The position numbers and the translations under genes are program-made. The notes beneath the pieces were generated by a model. That model had not been told where the DNA came from. It did no database searches and saw only the letters and a program-made list of their open reading frames with translations. Of a stretch of 64,000 nt of DNA, positions 1-11,605 are shown piece by piece. Origin of the DNA: Nepenthes gracilis (taxonomy: Eukaryota; Streptophyta; Magnoliopsida; Caryophyllales; Nepenthaceae); NCBI GenBank assembly GCA_033239525.1, contig BSYO01000014.1, forward strand, positions 13,624,021-13,688,020, in the 5' to 3' direction. Within the stretch, counting starts at the first letter, position 1; each line of letters begins with the position of its first letter.

Positions 1-1709
1 GGAATGTTATATTATTTAAAAAATTGAAAATTAATAGAGAAAGATTTTTTTAAATTTTTTAATAATAGATATTATGCCGTTGTATTATTTTAAAAAAATA
101 TTTTTTTTTACATATTTTTCATATATAAAATTATAACCTTAAATAAACCTAATAAGGACCGTAAAAATGGGTCAACCCAGTATAAAGATCCATGGACTCG
201 GTGGCAAGCCCAGGAAGCATCCGACTCAGGTCCAAAAGTTGGTCAATGCCTCAGTTGACCCAGGTGGCGCCTCAGCTAACTTGATAGCCCAAGCTAGCCA
301 CGGCCCAATCCGGATGACCCATAACACCATTTCCATGCACTAAATATCACCTGCCTTAATCAACTAAAATTTCAAATATTACTCTAAATTACGATCTCTC
401 TAAAAATGACAACTTTCAACTTAGCAAATCTATCGTAATGGTAACCCAAATATTTTTCGCATCCAGCATCTCCTCAAAGAAGGAAGAAATCTCCTTCGAT
501 TAATCATGATTACCTTAATAGATGCCCGTGATCCTCATACTAGCCCACCAAATCTACATAAGGCAACTGGCAACCAATCTTGACATTTAAACAAGGCTGA
601 GCTAACTAGAGGCTATAAAATGCCATTGAGGCAAACTACAAGGGCATGCTTGCATTGATACCTGCACCCACGCATACATTCACCCTAATACTAGCTTTCA
701 AATGCTTGCATTCCCACTCCATCAAGCCCTTAAAGGCCACAACACGCCATCATTAGACAAGATTTTGATGTGTCCTATATCCAAATTGCCGACGGATTAG
801 GATATCACTTAATTTTCGGGTCGAATTGTAATGGGTCCAATCTCCATACTCATTTGCCTGATCCTGCACATCACAACTCAAAAATAAAATGTCAGAAAAT
901 TAACGGAACTCACTTCCATGTATGCCCCATGACGTTTAAATTAATAATCTTTCTTGAGAGATGAAACATGCGAGGATAAAAATATATGAGTGATGATGTA
1001 AGAAAGTGAGTTTTTCGAGTTCAACTAGGAGGTTACACTTAGCGTGAAGCGGCTTTTTCGGTCGTGTGGTTGTGATGAATGGATTAGATATTATATTAAA
1101 TTGAGTAGTTAGCAGGTGTTTCAAATTAAATATTATGTTATTTATTATTTATTTTCATGAGTTATTTAATATTGACAGATGATACGTATTGAAGATTCGA
1201 ATTAATGTACAAATGAGTGAGCTACCTTGTGGCATTTGGGCACTCGATAAAAAATGGATCTGATTTTGGTAATTTTAAATTTAAATCTTGTACACCACAT
1301 AATAAAACAAATAAAAGGTAAGAGATATATAAAGTCTACTCTTCGATATATTTTTTGATATTCAAATCAGAAATCTTTCTATTTGTATGGTAATGATGTA
1401 AGAAAATAAATGCGAGAATATAAAGAGGATTGAAGTGAGTTTGAATATGGAGGGCTGTGCTCCTTTAGGTGCACTTGATGGGTAGAGTGTCTTTAATATT
1501 TGTACATTTAGCTAATGTAGTGTCTTTAAAATTGGTGCATTTGTTTAGTAGAATATCTTTTTGTATAAGTGCATTCATTTGGCAGAGTGTCTAACTTCTT
1601 CTTGTTATGTTATTTTTGTCTGACTTCGTATTTTTTGCCCCCTTTATTTGAAGGAGAGAATTTATTTATAATGAGATGTGTTGTTTAGTTGGTAGGTTCT
1701 TAAATTAAT
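1..1709. other. AT-rich intergenic DNA with an LTR-like relic
   Basis: No supportable gene. About 170-1000 is less AT-rich than its surroundings. It contains CTATAAAA near 613 followed by a CA-rich leader-like stretch, as in the promoter and R region of a plant LTR. Neither end nor any coding part of an element could be recognised. The remainder is AT-rich, and the short ORFs in it have no family features. Confidence 0.35.
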
Positions 1710-2678
1710 GCGTGGATAAGATATCGCTTCAGGTTTGAGGTGTTATTTGCTTGTATAACGATTGCCCAATAGTAATACCACCTAACTATCGACTATTGGA
1801 TCGGTGTAATCTATTATGATTTTTTAATATTTGACTATTCAGATTTTATCATTTGACTCATATATTACATCATTTGTCTCAGTTTAAAGATATTTTTTAT
1901 TAGGTCATCATTATTTATGTATTTTATTCATTGATATATTGGATTTGGGTAGGCTCGTGTTTAACCGCATCTATCAATGGATATATCAAAAATTAAGATG
2001 TTAATAAAAATGAAAATAAAGTGGTGTTAATGGGGCAGGGAGACTACAGAAAAAGAGAAAGATATATATATATATATATATATATAATTTTTAAGATTTT
2101 TGTTTGCGTTTTTAATATGTTTGTGGGGCAGGCCAGAGTAGGTCGGTGGTCGGTGACCGGATGCCGTTATGACTTGACTTTCCGCCTCCGCAATAAATGG
2201 TCGGTTTTGCCCATGAGGAGATTGGCTATCTTCTAGGGTGGGTAGGGGTAGTGTTTGGAAAATGGGAATCAGAAGTTCCCTCTTTTTGAGGGTAGATTTG
2301 CCCTATATCAAGTGGTTTTTATGGTGCTCGCTGGCGACTTCAACCTCCCACGTTTAGATATAAATTTAATAAATAATATTTTATAATATAAATATTTTGA
2401 AAATAATTATTTTTTAATTTTTAAATAATATTAACATCTGTTGAATTTAAAATTTAAATAAAAAATTATTTAAAAATTATTTTTATCAGTCAAATATCCA
2501 AATGCATCATTGTCCCTTAATTCACCAGGAGGCAGGGCTCAAAGGGACTTCACACGTTATTTATCTGTTAAAGTTATTAAATATAAATTTAATAGTTATA
2601 AATTTTTTAAAAAAGTAATTTAAATTTTTTTTTAATATTGTGTTTGGACTACTAAACTTATATTTAATAATTTGTAAG
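1710..2678. repeat. Left arm of segmental duplication, block A
   Basis: Collinear with 53637-54650 over about 950 bp, starting at GCGTGGATAAGAT in both copies. Both share a TA microsatellite (about 2064-2085 here), the stretch with GGTCGGTGACCG, and the final TGTTTGGACT. Similarity stops abruptly at 2678, where element E1 begins, and resumes after E1 at 15768. I recognise no gene or transposon in the shared segment. It may be former unique or regulatory DNA. Confidence 0.85.
2062..2086. repeat. TA dinucleotide microsatellite
   Basis: Pure TA run inside block A. The counterpart at about 54018-54050 in block B is longer. It generates a spurious ORF with a YIYIYIY tract. Confidence 0.9.
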
Positions 2679-3601
2679 TGTTGTGTCTTGGGTCCTGGGT
2701 TTTACGGATTACGGAGCTTTCGGATTCCTTACCCATGCAAGGTCTCAAGCGGGTTCGGTTTTTATCACTATGAACCTGGAACCCGCATAGCACAAACGAC
2801 AAACAAGGGGTCAGAGGCCCGGCAGGATTTCTTCCACCAAAGACACTCCGATATTCAAGTCAATAATTTTTCGCAATGAATAGGAAGGGGTGCACGCTTA
2901 GAGGTGCGTGGAATGTATGCTGTGAATGCGTTGGGAGTGCGTGAATGTAAAGGTGAGAGATTGATGAGCATTTAGTGGGAGACCTGGCCCCTTGTATGCA
3001 CCGTAGAGGGTGGTTCACTCTCTCGATGCCTGAGTAAGGTTGTAGAGGTAGGATCTAGGCACTGATTTGAGAGTTTGAACTCAGGGGTGAGCGTTTTGCT
3101 GCACAATGTTAAGCTCGGTGCCCGGGATCCGATCCTCCTGAATTCGATGAGTTCTCTCTCGTTTCCTTTGAAAGGAGAGGGAATTTGTTGGCTCTTTGGC
3201 TTGGAGCTTTGGGTGCGAGAATCCTTATTGCAGGGATTCGTCAATCATTATCCAGTGATGGTCGCCGGCGTGTTAGTTGTCACCTTGTGGTGGCGAGGAG
3301 ACCGTCGTGTTTTACAGGCCACGCCTAGTCTACCTCTCACACTAAGATTGGCTGGAGAACTGTGGACAGCGGCGTAAGTTACGGCTGGCAACACTAATAT
3401 TCTCCTCATTGGCTCGTTTCCTTTGTACTGTACCTGCCGCCCTGCAGTCGTATTAATGAGCTGCAAGTGGTGTTAATTGGCTGTGGGCACTGGGCTGCCA
3501 TGTAGGCCGATTTGGGTATTGGGCCGAGTTAGTCGCTTAGGCTGCTACTTCCCGGATTGAGCCTCGCAATTTATTGGGCCATGCTGGCACTGGACCCAAC
3601 A
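2679..3601 (-). repeat. E1 3' LTR (element orientation)
   Basis: 923 bp, matching 14853-15767 with scattered substitutions and small indels. It starts TGTTGTGTC on the plus strand and ends GGACCCAACA. The polypurine tract abuts its right edge at 3602. Confidence 0.92.
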
Positions 3602-3618
3602 CTAGCCTCCCATGCCTG
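3602..3618 (-). other. E1 polypurine tract
   Basis: On the minus strand it reads CAGGCATGGGAGGCTAG directly before the 3' LTR. This is the usual site for plus-strand priming. E2 and E3 carry the related GGGGGGCTAG at the same place. Confidence 0.75.
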
Positions 3619-5093
3619 GGTCGACTTGCAGTTGTGGCCTGACATGTTCACTTCGGGTTCAATTGGTCACCACACTGTCTTCCTTGAGACACGTTAGGCT
3701 TTGTCATCTTTTGGCATCACGTCTTCCCCAGGCAGCCATGTAGGATTTTTAGGCGCCATAGGGATTTGGTGCTCTGAAGGGTTAGATTCGCATGCCTGAG
3801 GTTGCGTGGGCATCAAGGATTTTCCTTCTTCGTGAATGACGACTATTGGGGAGCGTGTCCCATTAAGTGCAAATAGGGTTCCAACTCGTCCATAAATAGG
3901 GGGCTCTTCGACCAGTGTGGGTCATCCCTTGGCTGATTTTGGAGGAGTAATGCGAAGGTTTTGGCTCGTCCTGCTTCTGGTGGGAGTCTACAAAGGAATC
4001 GGATGGACTAGCCGGAGATTTAGAGCTTTTGATGAAGATTGTCCTCATGCCCTCACATCGGGCGGTTCCTCATGCTAACGAGGGTGGCTTGGTCACTCTG
4101 CCGTCGTCATATGCTTCCCTTCAGGCTGTGGTGATCATGACGGAGCTATCACGGGGCACCTTGCCTCCGGTGTAGTGCATTGCTCGTGGTCTCCACTCCA
4201 CTTGGATCATTATATGTGCCTTCTGGAGGGTAGGCAATGGATGGGGTCTCCATAGGGGAGCAGAGGCTCTCTGAGTCCCTACCGAAAACTCCTGCTGCTG
4301 GTATTTGTTCTGCCTCTGCGGTTAGCATTGGGTTAGCTCACAGGAGTTGGCTAACACCGACTGCCCTAGGGCGTGGATGAGGTGATGGAGTTCCGGCAGT
4401 TGAGCCGTGGGGATCCCATGTGGATCACGTTCCCCCAACTGCATTCCAAGCATCCGAGGTGGTCGCTTCAGGGTTTATGCCCCTTGCCGTACCTTCCTCC
4501 TCTTTCATGTACTTTTTTCGTTGAGAATTGTGTACTTGTAAATGAACTTTGATTAATAAAAATAGTAGTTGTTGCCTTTGGTCCATTCACTTGTTGTATG
4601 AATCTTCTCCCTTTTTGTCATATGGCGCCTTACATTCCCCGGATAGTAGGGCTTCTTTTTCGTCGCACACGCTGACTTGCGCATTTAAGCATCCCCAGTG
4701 GCCCACGATCTACTCTCGCAAGTGCCTTCCCTCGAGTCGCTGTGCTGATTGTCGATGGGAGGATGCGGTGCAGAGAGATTGTTGACGTGGGCTACTTGGG
4801 GAGGTCAAACGCCGTTGGCAGATGTCACATCCGCTGGAGGGTCTGACGCATTGATTGCGTGGGAGATGTTGGGGCATCAAGTCATAATGAGAGGACTACC
4901 ACATGGAAGGAGCTTGTTAGCTCTCTCCCAGCACGCTTCTCCTTCTGGATGACGCCGTTCCATTGGAGGGTTTTGGCTATTTAAGCCCCTGAGTTCCCTC
5001 CAAGAGATTGCGCCTTTCTTGCCGCTATGAGAACGTAAAGCCGTGTGCTGCCTTTAAGTCTTTTTCTCTTTCTCTTTTCATGTTGCGGCTTCA
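3619..5093. other. E1 3' non-coding region
   Basis: GC-rich and GTTGAC-rich sequence between the polypurine tract and the first antisense coding block. I see no convincing ORF. TTAATAAAAATAG near 4550 resembles a plant poly(A) region on the plus strand. TATTTAAG at about 4978 is a TATA-like box some 115 bp before the ATG at 5094, so the end of this stretch may be a promoter for the antisense gene. Confidence 0.4.
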
Positions 5094-5656
5094 ATGGAAA
5101 GGCCGTCATCGTCATCAGAATCTGAATCTTCTTCCGGAGAGCCTGTGAGTGGCACTCTACCTCAGGGATCCCTAGTGCGACTACGGTTGGCATAGCGGTG
5201 GCAGAGGGATGTCATTTAGAGGCCACTGTTGTGGGTCCGATGCGATTTCTGAGGGTGCTTCCAAGCTTTGAGAGGGAGGAGACGTCCACCTCTTCGCAAT
5301 ATTGTATGTCCAGGAGGGTGGATCCCTTGCTTCATCGAGTTGCCAAGGCCGTTGAAGACTTTGAAGTCAGGGTGTAGGTTGCAGTTGGAGAGATTGAGTA
5401 GACGAGCGCCTGCGCCGCATATTTTGAGGGGGTGTGGGCTAAATCGGAAGCAAGGGCGTCCAGGCTTGCTAGCACCAACATTGAGGCTCGGGATCGCATA
5501 CGGGCTCTTCAGGAGGAGCTTGAGCAACTTCAGGTGCGGTTCAAAGAGGAGTGTGTGCGGATGGGGGCCAAGATGAGGTCAAAGTTTTTTCCAGAGGATG
5601 TTGGTCCTGCACTGGAAAGGAACTTTCAGGACGACATCGTCTCAGCAGGAGACTAA
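5094..5656 (+). pseudogene. E1 antisense coding block a: coiled-coil fragment
   Basis: Opposite in strand to E1 gag-pol. An ATG at 5094 opens a serine/glutamate-rich start with an in-frame stop after about 30 codons. A frame at about 5250-5656 reads as a charged helical stretch containing RIRALQEELEQLQVRFKEE, a likely coiled coil. It resembles in style the C-terminal half of antisense block b but lacks the PF04195-like N-terminal half. It could be a second, partly deleted copy of the antisense gene or a diverged paralogue. AATAAA follows at 5835. Function is unknown and it is broken. Confidence 0.5.
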
Positions 5657-5834
5657 TCTCGCTGGAGGACCCGAACTTCCGCAGCGGCATATTGGACTCT
5701 CGAAACTCAGGCGCCCTGACATGTGTGGACCTGATGGAGTACACGACTCTAGATCTTTTCGAGCCTGGAGGGGGCTGTTAGTTGTACTTTGCAGCCACAA
5801 GCTTCTGTAAAAAAGATTTGTTAATGAATCACAT

Positions 5835-5840
5835 AATAAA
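5835..5840 (+). terminator. Poly(A)-like AATAAA after antisense block a
   Basis: AATAAAAC about 180 bp beyond the block a stop, in a locally AT-rich patch, on the antisense gene's strand. Motif match only. Confidence 0.3.
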
Positions 5841-6228
5841 ACTTTACACTTAGCTGTGCCATTCATTTCTTGTCGCTTGCCATGCTTGGATGGTTTGTTG
5901 TTTCTCGTGTGCATTTGCTTTGGAAATCTTTCCGCCGCTGTCCTTGGCAGTCAGGATTCCCACATTAAATTTAGGTGTGATAGCCAGGATTCTGGTAGAT
6001 GGCTAAAGCGATATTGATCTCTAGTCTGGCAGTGGCTATGATTGGCTGTTGTTTGGGACTCGTGATGCTCCTGCTGAGTGAGCACGTGGCCTGGTCATTA
6101 AGCAGAGGCGTCATTTAAGCTTTCCCATGCGTTGGCACCCCGTGGCCCATTTAAGCGACACTTTAGTGAAACCTCTCTTCTATATTTATTTGCGCTGAAG
6201 GCAGTCGGCTTATTCCAGTGAGAGAGAT

Positions 6229-8131
6229 GGAAAAGAAGAAAGGGTCCCCTTCCTCTTCCTGAGTTTCTCGTGTTGTTCGTCATGGAGTGAACAACACTGG
6301 GTTTATCCTGACGGCGAGCACCATTGCTGCCTTAATGGTAGATTATGGGGTCCGCTGCAACTGGGTCTACCATGCCCATGGTTCCACGGGCAGAGCCAAC
6401 CCCCCTCTAGAGGGTTTCATCTCCGTTTATGAGCACCATCTGAAAGATGGGCTTCGCTATCCTATGGTGTATGACCTGTATGCTCTTGTCAAAGTTTTGC
6501 ACGTCCTGTTGCGAGGTTTCATCCGAACGCTATCTGTTATTTGGTTACTTTGTGTGTTTTCGGCTGTCTTCATTTCTTTCCTTTGATACGTGAGTGGCGA
6601 AAGTAGTCTTCCACTTTACTGAGTCCAAAGACTGGATTTTAATGTCTCCCTGAGCTGGGTTTCACTTTAGGGCTACCAGCCCTAATTTGGTAAATAATTA
6701 GAAGAACCGGTTCTTCTACCAACAGGAGCCTTCAGACTCGGAGCTCTCCAACAAGTGGGGTCCAATCCCCGAGTATTTTTGCAAGACTATGACCACCGAG
6801 GAGAAGAGCGACTCGGCAAAGCTCATTACGGCAATCCACTCGGAGATGATGATGTTTTCCATCTAGGGTCATTATTTGACTTCGTACGTTTTTTGAGGCC
6901 ACCAGGTGGGGGCTGGAGTCCGAATGGGCAATCGTCGCCCTGGAGAAGAAGTCTGACGCCCTTGTTCTACACGAGCCGTTCGAGAAACTTTCGGAGGAAA
7001 GTGTCTCGTGTCGGTTGTAGAGACAGGTGGCGGAGTCTACCTCGCTCGCCGAGTGCTCCACTTTGGAACAGAGGTCTAACATGGAGCCACAAGAGGGAGC
7101 AGCTGGACAATCGCCAATCCCCGTTGTGGCACTGGCTAAGTATGGAGTTCCTCTGGTGGAGCTTCATTCTGTAGGGGAATCCCTCACAAGTCCTTTCGTC
7201 GACTTGGAGTGACCGAAGGAGGTCCCTGAGGACGTGCCGCTAGTTGAGGTTGATGCATCCGAGTCAGGAGAGGTGGAGGAGGTTGGCGGTCCAGAGTCTA
7301 CGCTAGGGTCACCTTCGACTTTAGGCCCCGGGGGATTGCTTAGTAGAGCGTCCTCGGAGGTGCATCGGAGAAAGCGTTGCTGTTGTGGACAAAGCTGCAG
7401 CTGGATAGGTTGTAAGTTCACCTGGCATCGACCATGGTCTGGAGGCTGCGGTAGCGGTGGGGCTCAAGAGCCGGAGCTCCCAAGCTTTCCTCACCGCCTA
7501 CGACTCCGGATGCTCTCTGCTCCGCAGAGGTTGTTGCTGGGCACTTGGAACTTCCAAGCGTGTTGGCATTAGGAGGCAGGCCTAGTCACACGGCCGCACT
7601 CTATGCTTAGGTGCGATCATCTTGGTCCTTGCGTCTTTCTCTAGACTGAAACTCTAAGGCTTGCTGATCTTTTGTTTACTCTTGCAGGTCCTTGAGGGGT
7701 TCGTCTTCCTCAACACGGTGTAAGCTCAACTGCTCGACCTCTTTCTCAAGGTCAGGGAAGAGTCCCGGCAAGAGACGGCACAGTGTTCGGGAGCTGAAGC
7801 TGCCGCGCTCAGGGACGAGAACGCATTGCTGAAGGACCAGGTCGTGCGGCTATCGTAAGAGAGTGAATAGCGGAGGAAGGAGAATAGGTAGCTGGTTGAA
7901 GAAAGTGAACACTTGAGGGCGGAGAGCAAGCGGCTGGCGGAGGAGGGCAAACGGCTTATGGAGGAGACTGGGTAGCTGAGGTGGGAGGTCAAGCAGCTGA
8001 GGGGATGGACCTCTACCATGGTGGATGATGTATCTCGCCTCACTACTGACCTCAGGCTGCCGCTCACTCCGAAAGAGGTACGCCTCACACTTGACACCAG
8101 ATTTTGGGATGGTATCCATTTGTGTCACTAG
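6229..8131 (+). pseudogene. E1 antisense gene b: PF04195-like domain plus coiled coil
   Basis: Lies on the strand opposite gag-pol. From ATG 6229 the frame has a stop after about 11 codons and then reads PPLEGFISVYEHHLKDGL and GFIRTLSVIWLLCVFS, the pattern of the 'putative gypsy type transposon' family (PF04195: an AHLRxGLRLPLP-type start, then a conserved helix). A later stretch, WGPIPEYFCKTMTTEEKS (about 6757-6812), fits the same family. A GT-AG intron (7611-7687) precedes a glutamate-rich coiled coil (about 7760-8000, several stops), ending at TAG 8129-8131. The role of these proteins is unknown. Several frameshifts make it a pseudogene. The second half of the N-terminal domain is poorly preserved. 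Confidence 0.65.
7611..7687 (+). other. Putative intron in E1 antisense gene
   Basis: GTGCGATC donor, and a pyrimidine-rich end TTTGTTTACTCTTGCAG at the acceptor, 77 nt. It separates the N-terminal part from the coiled coil, the same position as the candidate introns in E2 (73 nt), E3 (40 nt) and E4 (70 nt). Confidence 0.6.
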
Positions 8132-8848
8132 ATCCTCTCCATTGCACTTCCAGGCATTTTCGTGGGTATTTTGCATCTAGGGAACGTCGTGGTCCCCGAC
8201 AGCTCCTACTTGAGAGACTTCTCGGGAGAGGATGGGCTTTTAGACTCATAGGGTCAGAGTAGCTCTTACAGTTTTTATTGTACAGCACTGTGTTGTGATG
8301 TCACTTGTCTTTTGGTAAATGAGAGGCAGTTTTTTTCTTGCACCTGATGTCTTTGGCCACGTAACGCGGCTTTTTGAATATTTGTTCATGTATTAAAGGC
8401 TAAGCTATGACGCTATTGTCGCCAAGGCCCCAATCCGGCGCTTTCTTACGTTGTACTCATCCTTCGTCAGAGAATGTCATTGCATCTTGCGCATTTAGTG
8501 GGAAGCTTAGTCTAATAGAGTGGATGTTGTCGCTAGCCTGTGAAGTCACGCTAAGGGCTTGCTAGGTTTTCAGACCACAGTAGCAGGACTCCGGTCTTTG
8601 GCCCTTTTGCACACGATACCTGCCTTAGGTACTCGAGCCCCGCTCAAGGCGTCGTTGCCCTTGTGTGCATGGTCCTAACCCACGACCATCGTAGACTAAG
8701 GGTGCTCTCTTCTTCTTGAGAAGGTCATCGCACTCCTACTATTTTTGCCCCATAAGGTTTTGGTGGTTGCGTGTTGGGAAATTTCAAAAGCCCCATGCCT
8801 AATATTTCGACCGCCTTCGTCATTTGGTTCGAAACTAGGGTTTTTAGG
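8132..8848. other. E1 region between antisense gene and tandem array
   Basis: No gene seen. It holds the presumed 3' end of the antisense transcript (GTATTAAAGG near 8390, a weak poly(A)-like site) and unique GC-rich sequence. Confidence 0.35.
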
Positions 8849-9097
8849 GCTGGATGGGCCCTCTGGCGCTAAGCCATGATTTGGTTGTGGCCGCTTTCGG
8901 ATCATTTGGCTCAAAGCCATGTTGGTAGGCCGCTTAGGACACTTTCGACGTGAAGTTGATATTTTAGACATGGCCGCTTCCGGGCCACTCGGCGCGGAGC
9001 TAAGATTTTGGGACCTCTATGGGCCACTCGACACGGGGTCAAGGTTCAAACATGACCACTTTTGGGCTTCTTGGCACGGAGCCAAGATTCTAGTTTA
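8849..9097 (-). repeat. E1 tandem array, about 40-bp unit
   Basis: About six degenerate units on the plus strand with a motif like GGCCGCTTCCGGGCCACTCG. Unit starts lie near 8849, 8889, 8928, 8972, 9012 and 9053, a spacing of 39-44 bp. It occupies the same position (downstream of integrase, next to the hairpin) and has a related motif to the arrays of E2, E3 and E4. Confidence 0.6.
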
Positions 9098-9119
9098 CGG
9101 ACGGATGAGGATCCGCCCG
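9098..9119 (-). other. Hairpin downstream of integrase (E1)
   Basis: Plus-strand arms CGGACGGAT and ATCCGCCCG around the loop GAGG: a 9-bp stem with one G-T pair. It is the best-formed of four homologous hairpins, each followed by CCCCTAAG-type sequence on the integrase side (plus-strand CTTAGGGG at 9121). Confidence 0.65.
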
Positions 9120-9211
9120 ACTTAGGGGCTGTCTAGGTCGTTTTGTTTTTTAAATATCATGCATGCAAGCACTTATGTGAATGATCATACAAGATAACTG
9201 GAACAATCAAT

Positions 9212-9217
9212 TTTATT
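9212..9217 (-). terminator. Poly(A)-like AATAAA after E1 integrase
   Basis: AATAAA on the minus strand, 67 bp beyond the integrase stop. The hexamer occurs at 51-67 bp in all four Tat elements. Motif only. Confidence 0.4.
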
Positions 9218-9283
9218 AAATGACATAACATGTACAAGCATTCGTCATGACGTGTGTGTATCTTACCTGGGCTCGGAGAAAAC

Positions 9284-10600
9284 CTATTGGTAGTATTTTT
9301 TGAGGTTGGCGGCGTTCTAGGTCCGTGAGACAACTTGCCATGTTGGGTGCGTAGTTTGTTCGCTCCGCTTCAGAGTATCGCCTAGACTAGAAATGGTCCC
9401 TCCTAGCCTGGGGGAGCTTGTTCTTGTTAGCGGCCTTTCCCACCACCTCTATACACCGGAAGATCAGGTCCCCAACTTCAAGCGGACGTGCCTTGACCCA
9501 CTTGTTGTAGTACCACGCGATACGCTGCTAATAGGTTGCCACTCTCAAGCGGTCTGCGTCACGCTCCTCTGGGAGCAGGTCTAAGCATTCCCTGAGCCTC
9601 TAGGAGTTGGTGGCCGGGTCAAAGCATTCGACCCGTAGGCTGGGAAGTCCCACTTCAATGGGGACGATCGCTTCAATCCTGTAGCCGAGGTTGAAGGGCA
9701 TCTCTCGCATTGGTTCCCGTGGGGTCGTTCAATATGACTAGAGCATGGAAGGAAATTCGTCAACCCAGGAGCCCCTGCGTCTTCTAGTTTGGTCTTTAAT
9801 ACATGCAGCAGCGTGCGATTCGTGACTTCGACTTGCCCGTTTGCTTGAGGGTATGCCATAGATGTGTGTATTAGCCTGATGCGCTAGCTTGTGCAGTACT
9901 TAGTGAATCGCTTGCTGGTGAATCGGGTTCTATTGTCGGTCACTATGACCTTAGAAATCTCAAAACGGTAAACGATATTCTGGTGGACGAACTTTGTGGC
10001 GTTCTACTCGGTGATCCGCACCAGGAGGACAGTTTCCACCCATTTGGTAAAGTAGTCGATACCGACTATAAGGAATTTTTTCTATTCAACGGCCAAGGGT
10101 ATGGGCCCCAGAATGTCGAGCCTCCATTGCGTGAATGGCCATGGGGATTGGAGACTATGAAGCCCCGTGTGAGGTAGGTGCGCCATGGATCCATAAACCT
10201 GACAGCTTTCACATTTCTTAACGAATTTCCGGGCGTCATGCTTCATCATGGGCTAAAAAAGGCCTTGCCGCATGATTTTGGACGTGAGATTCTTTCCTCC
10301 GATGTTCGAACCGTAGATGCCGAGATGGACTTCGCTCAGTGCGTACTCAGCCTTCAGGGGTCAGGCATTTTAGGTAGGGAGTGGAATACCCTCACATGTA
10401 TAGCCTGCCATCGAGGATCGCATACCAGTCTGTTGTTTTCTTGATTCACTTGGCCTCGCCGGCATTCGTAGGTAGCGTGCCGTCTGCCAAATACCTGTAA
10501 TACGGGGTCATTCAATTGTCGCCTTTGTCTATCTATTGTACCTCTTGGTCCAAACCGTCCACACCGGGCGCGGCTGAGATTTCCCATAGGATCTGTGGGG
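9284..10600 (-). pseudogene. E1 integrase (degenerate)
   Basis: Minus-strand frames show the integrase core. LDILGPIP holds the first catalytic Asp (about 10110), VTDNRT the second (about 9945), and AYPQANGQVEVTNRTLL the Glu (ORF 9581-9859), so the DDE set is present. The C-terminal part ends with a GPFLV...KLRTQ...NAANLKKYYQ-type tail and a stop at 9284. The zinc-binding HHCC region is presumably in 10350-10600 but is poorly preserved. There are several frameshifts. It would insert element cDNA into the genome. Confidence 0.8.
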
Positions 10601-10725
10601 TACTACTCCGGGGATTGTGCAGTCGCCTTCCTAGCCAACTGGTTAGCTTTCTAATTTTTGGTTGGTACGTGTTCGATCTCAAAAGCCTAGATCTTGGATT
10701 TTTCCTTCGCTAGGTACTTTGTGAG

Positions 10726-11520
10726 CTAAAGGTTTGATACCTCAAAGACTCTTTGGACTTGATTGACCACGAGCTTGGAGTTGCTACGCACGACCAACAA
10801 CTTGGTAGAACATTTCTTTGCTAGATGAAGTCCTGCAAGAAGGGCTTTATATTCGACCACGTTATTAGTGGTAGGGAAGGTCAACGCAACAAAGTAGTTG
10901 ATCTCCATACCATTTGGAATTCTGAGCACGATTTCAGCCCCATTGCCTGTCTGGGTGGATGATCCGTCCACTTTTGAGATCCATGATGGAGTGCCCGGCA
11001 TGTCCAAGCTCTTCGGGCTATGTGGGCTGACTAGAGTTGGGGTCGCCGCCTTGACGATGAAATTCTCTAGAGCTTGGCCCTTAAGAGCCGGTCGTGGTCG
11101 AAACTCCACGTCGAACTCTCCTTGTTCTATAGTCCCCTTGACCAGCCACCTTGAAGTCGATCCTTCAGAAGCTAGAGACTTCTGCTTTTGAAGGATCGAC
11201 TTCAAGGGTTGATCCGTTAGGATGGTGATACGGTGTGCTTGAAAGTAGTAGGGCCTTAGCTTCCGTGCCGAGTAAATGAGGGTCAGTGCAATCTTTTCTG
11301 CATGCGGGTAGCGAGTCTCCACGTCTGTCAATATCCTACTCATGTAATACACGTGCTGCTGTGCACCCTCGTGTTCTCTGACCAACACTGAGCTAAGCGC
11401 CGTGTCTGACGTGGTCAGGTAAGGTATAGATTCTCGCCTACGGATGGTGAACTCAGGAGAGGAGAGCTTACAAGATACGTCTTTAGCTCTCGAAATGCTT
11501 CCTCACACTTGTCCATCCAC
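10726..11520 (-). pseudogene. E1 RNase H plus archaeal-type RNase H
   Basis: The 220-residue ORF (10726-11388) starts in the RT-linked RNase H (YYMSRILTDVETRYPHAEK, LTDQPLKSIL), then continues in frame into a second RNase H: KVDGSSTQTGNG with the first Asp, NVVEYKALLAGL with the Glu. The third acidic motif reads VRSNSKLVV, where relatives have YSDS, so that Asp is lost. A second archaeal-type RNase H between RNase H and integrase is characteristic of Tat elements. Confidence 0.85.
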
Positions 11521-11605
11521 CGAAATTTGGACTTTTTAGTCCCTCTGAGCACCTTATAGAAGGGGAGGTATTTATATGCGGACTTGGCCAGAAATCACGA
11601 TAAGG

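Noticed and set aside
2021..2236. Plus-strand ORF with a YIYIYIY tract (also minus strand 53958-54191)
   Set aside because: It is produced by the TA microsatellite and is not conserved in frame between blocks A and B.
6755..7174. 139-codon ORF in the E1 antisense region
   Set aside because: The family-like residues (WGPIPEYFCKTMTTEEKS) are in a different frame, so this ORF is a shadow of the decayed antisense gene.
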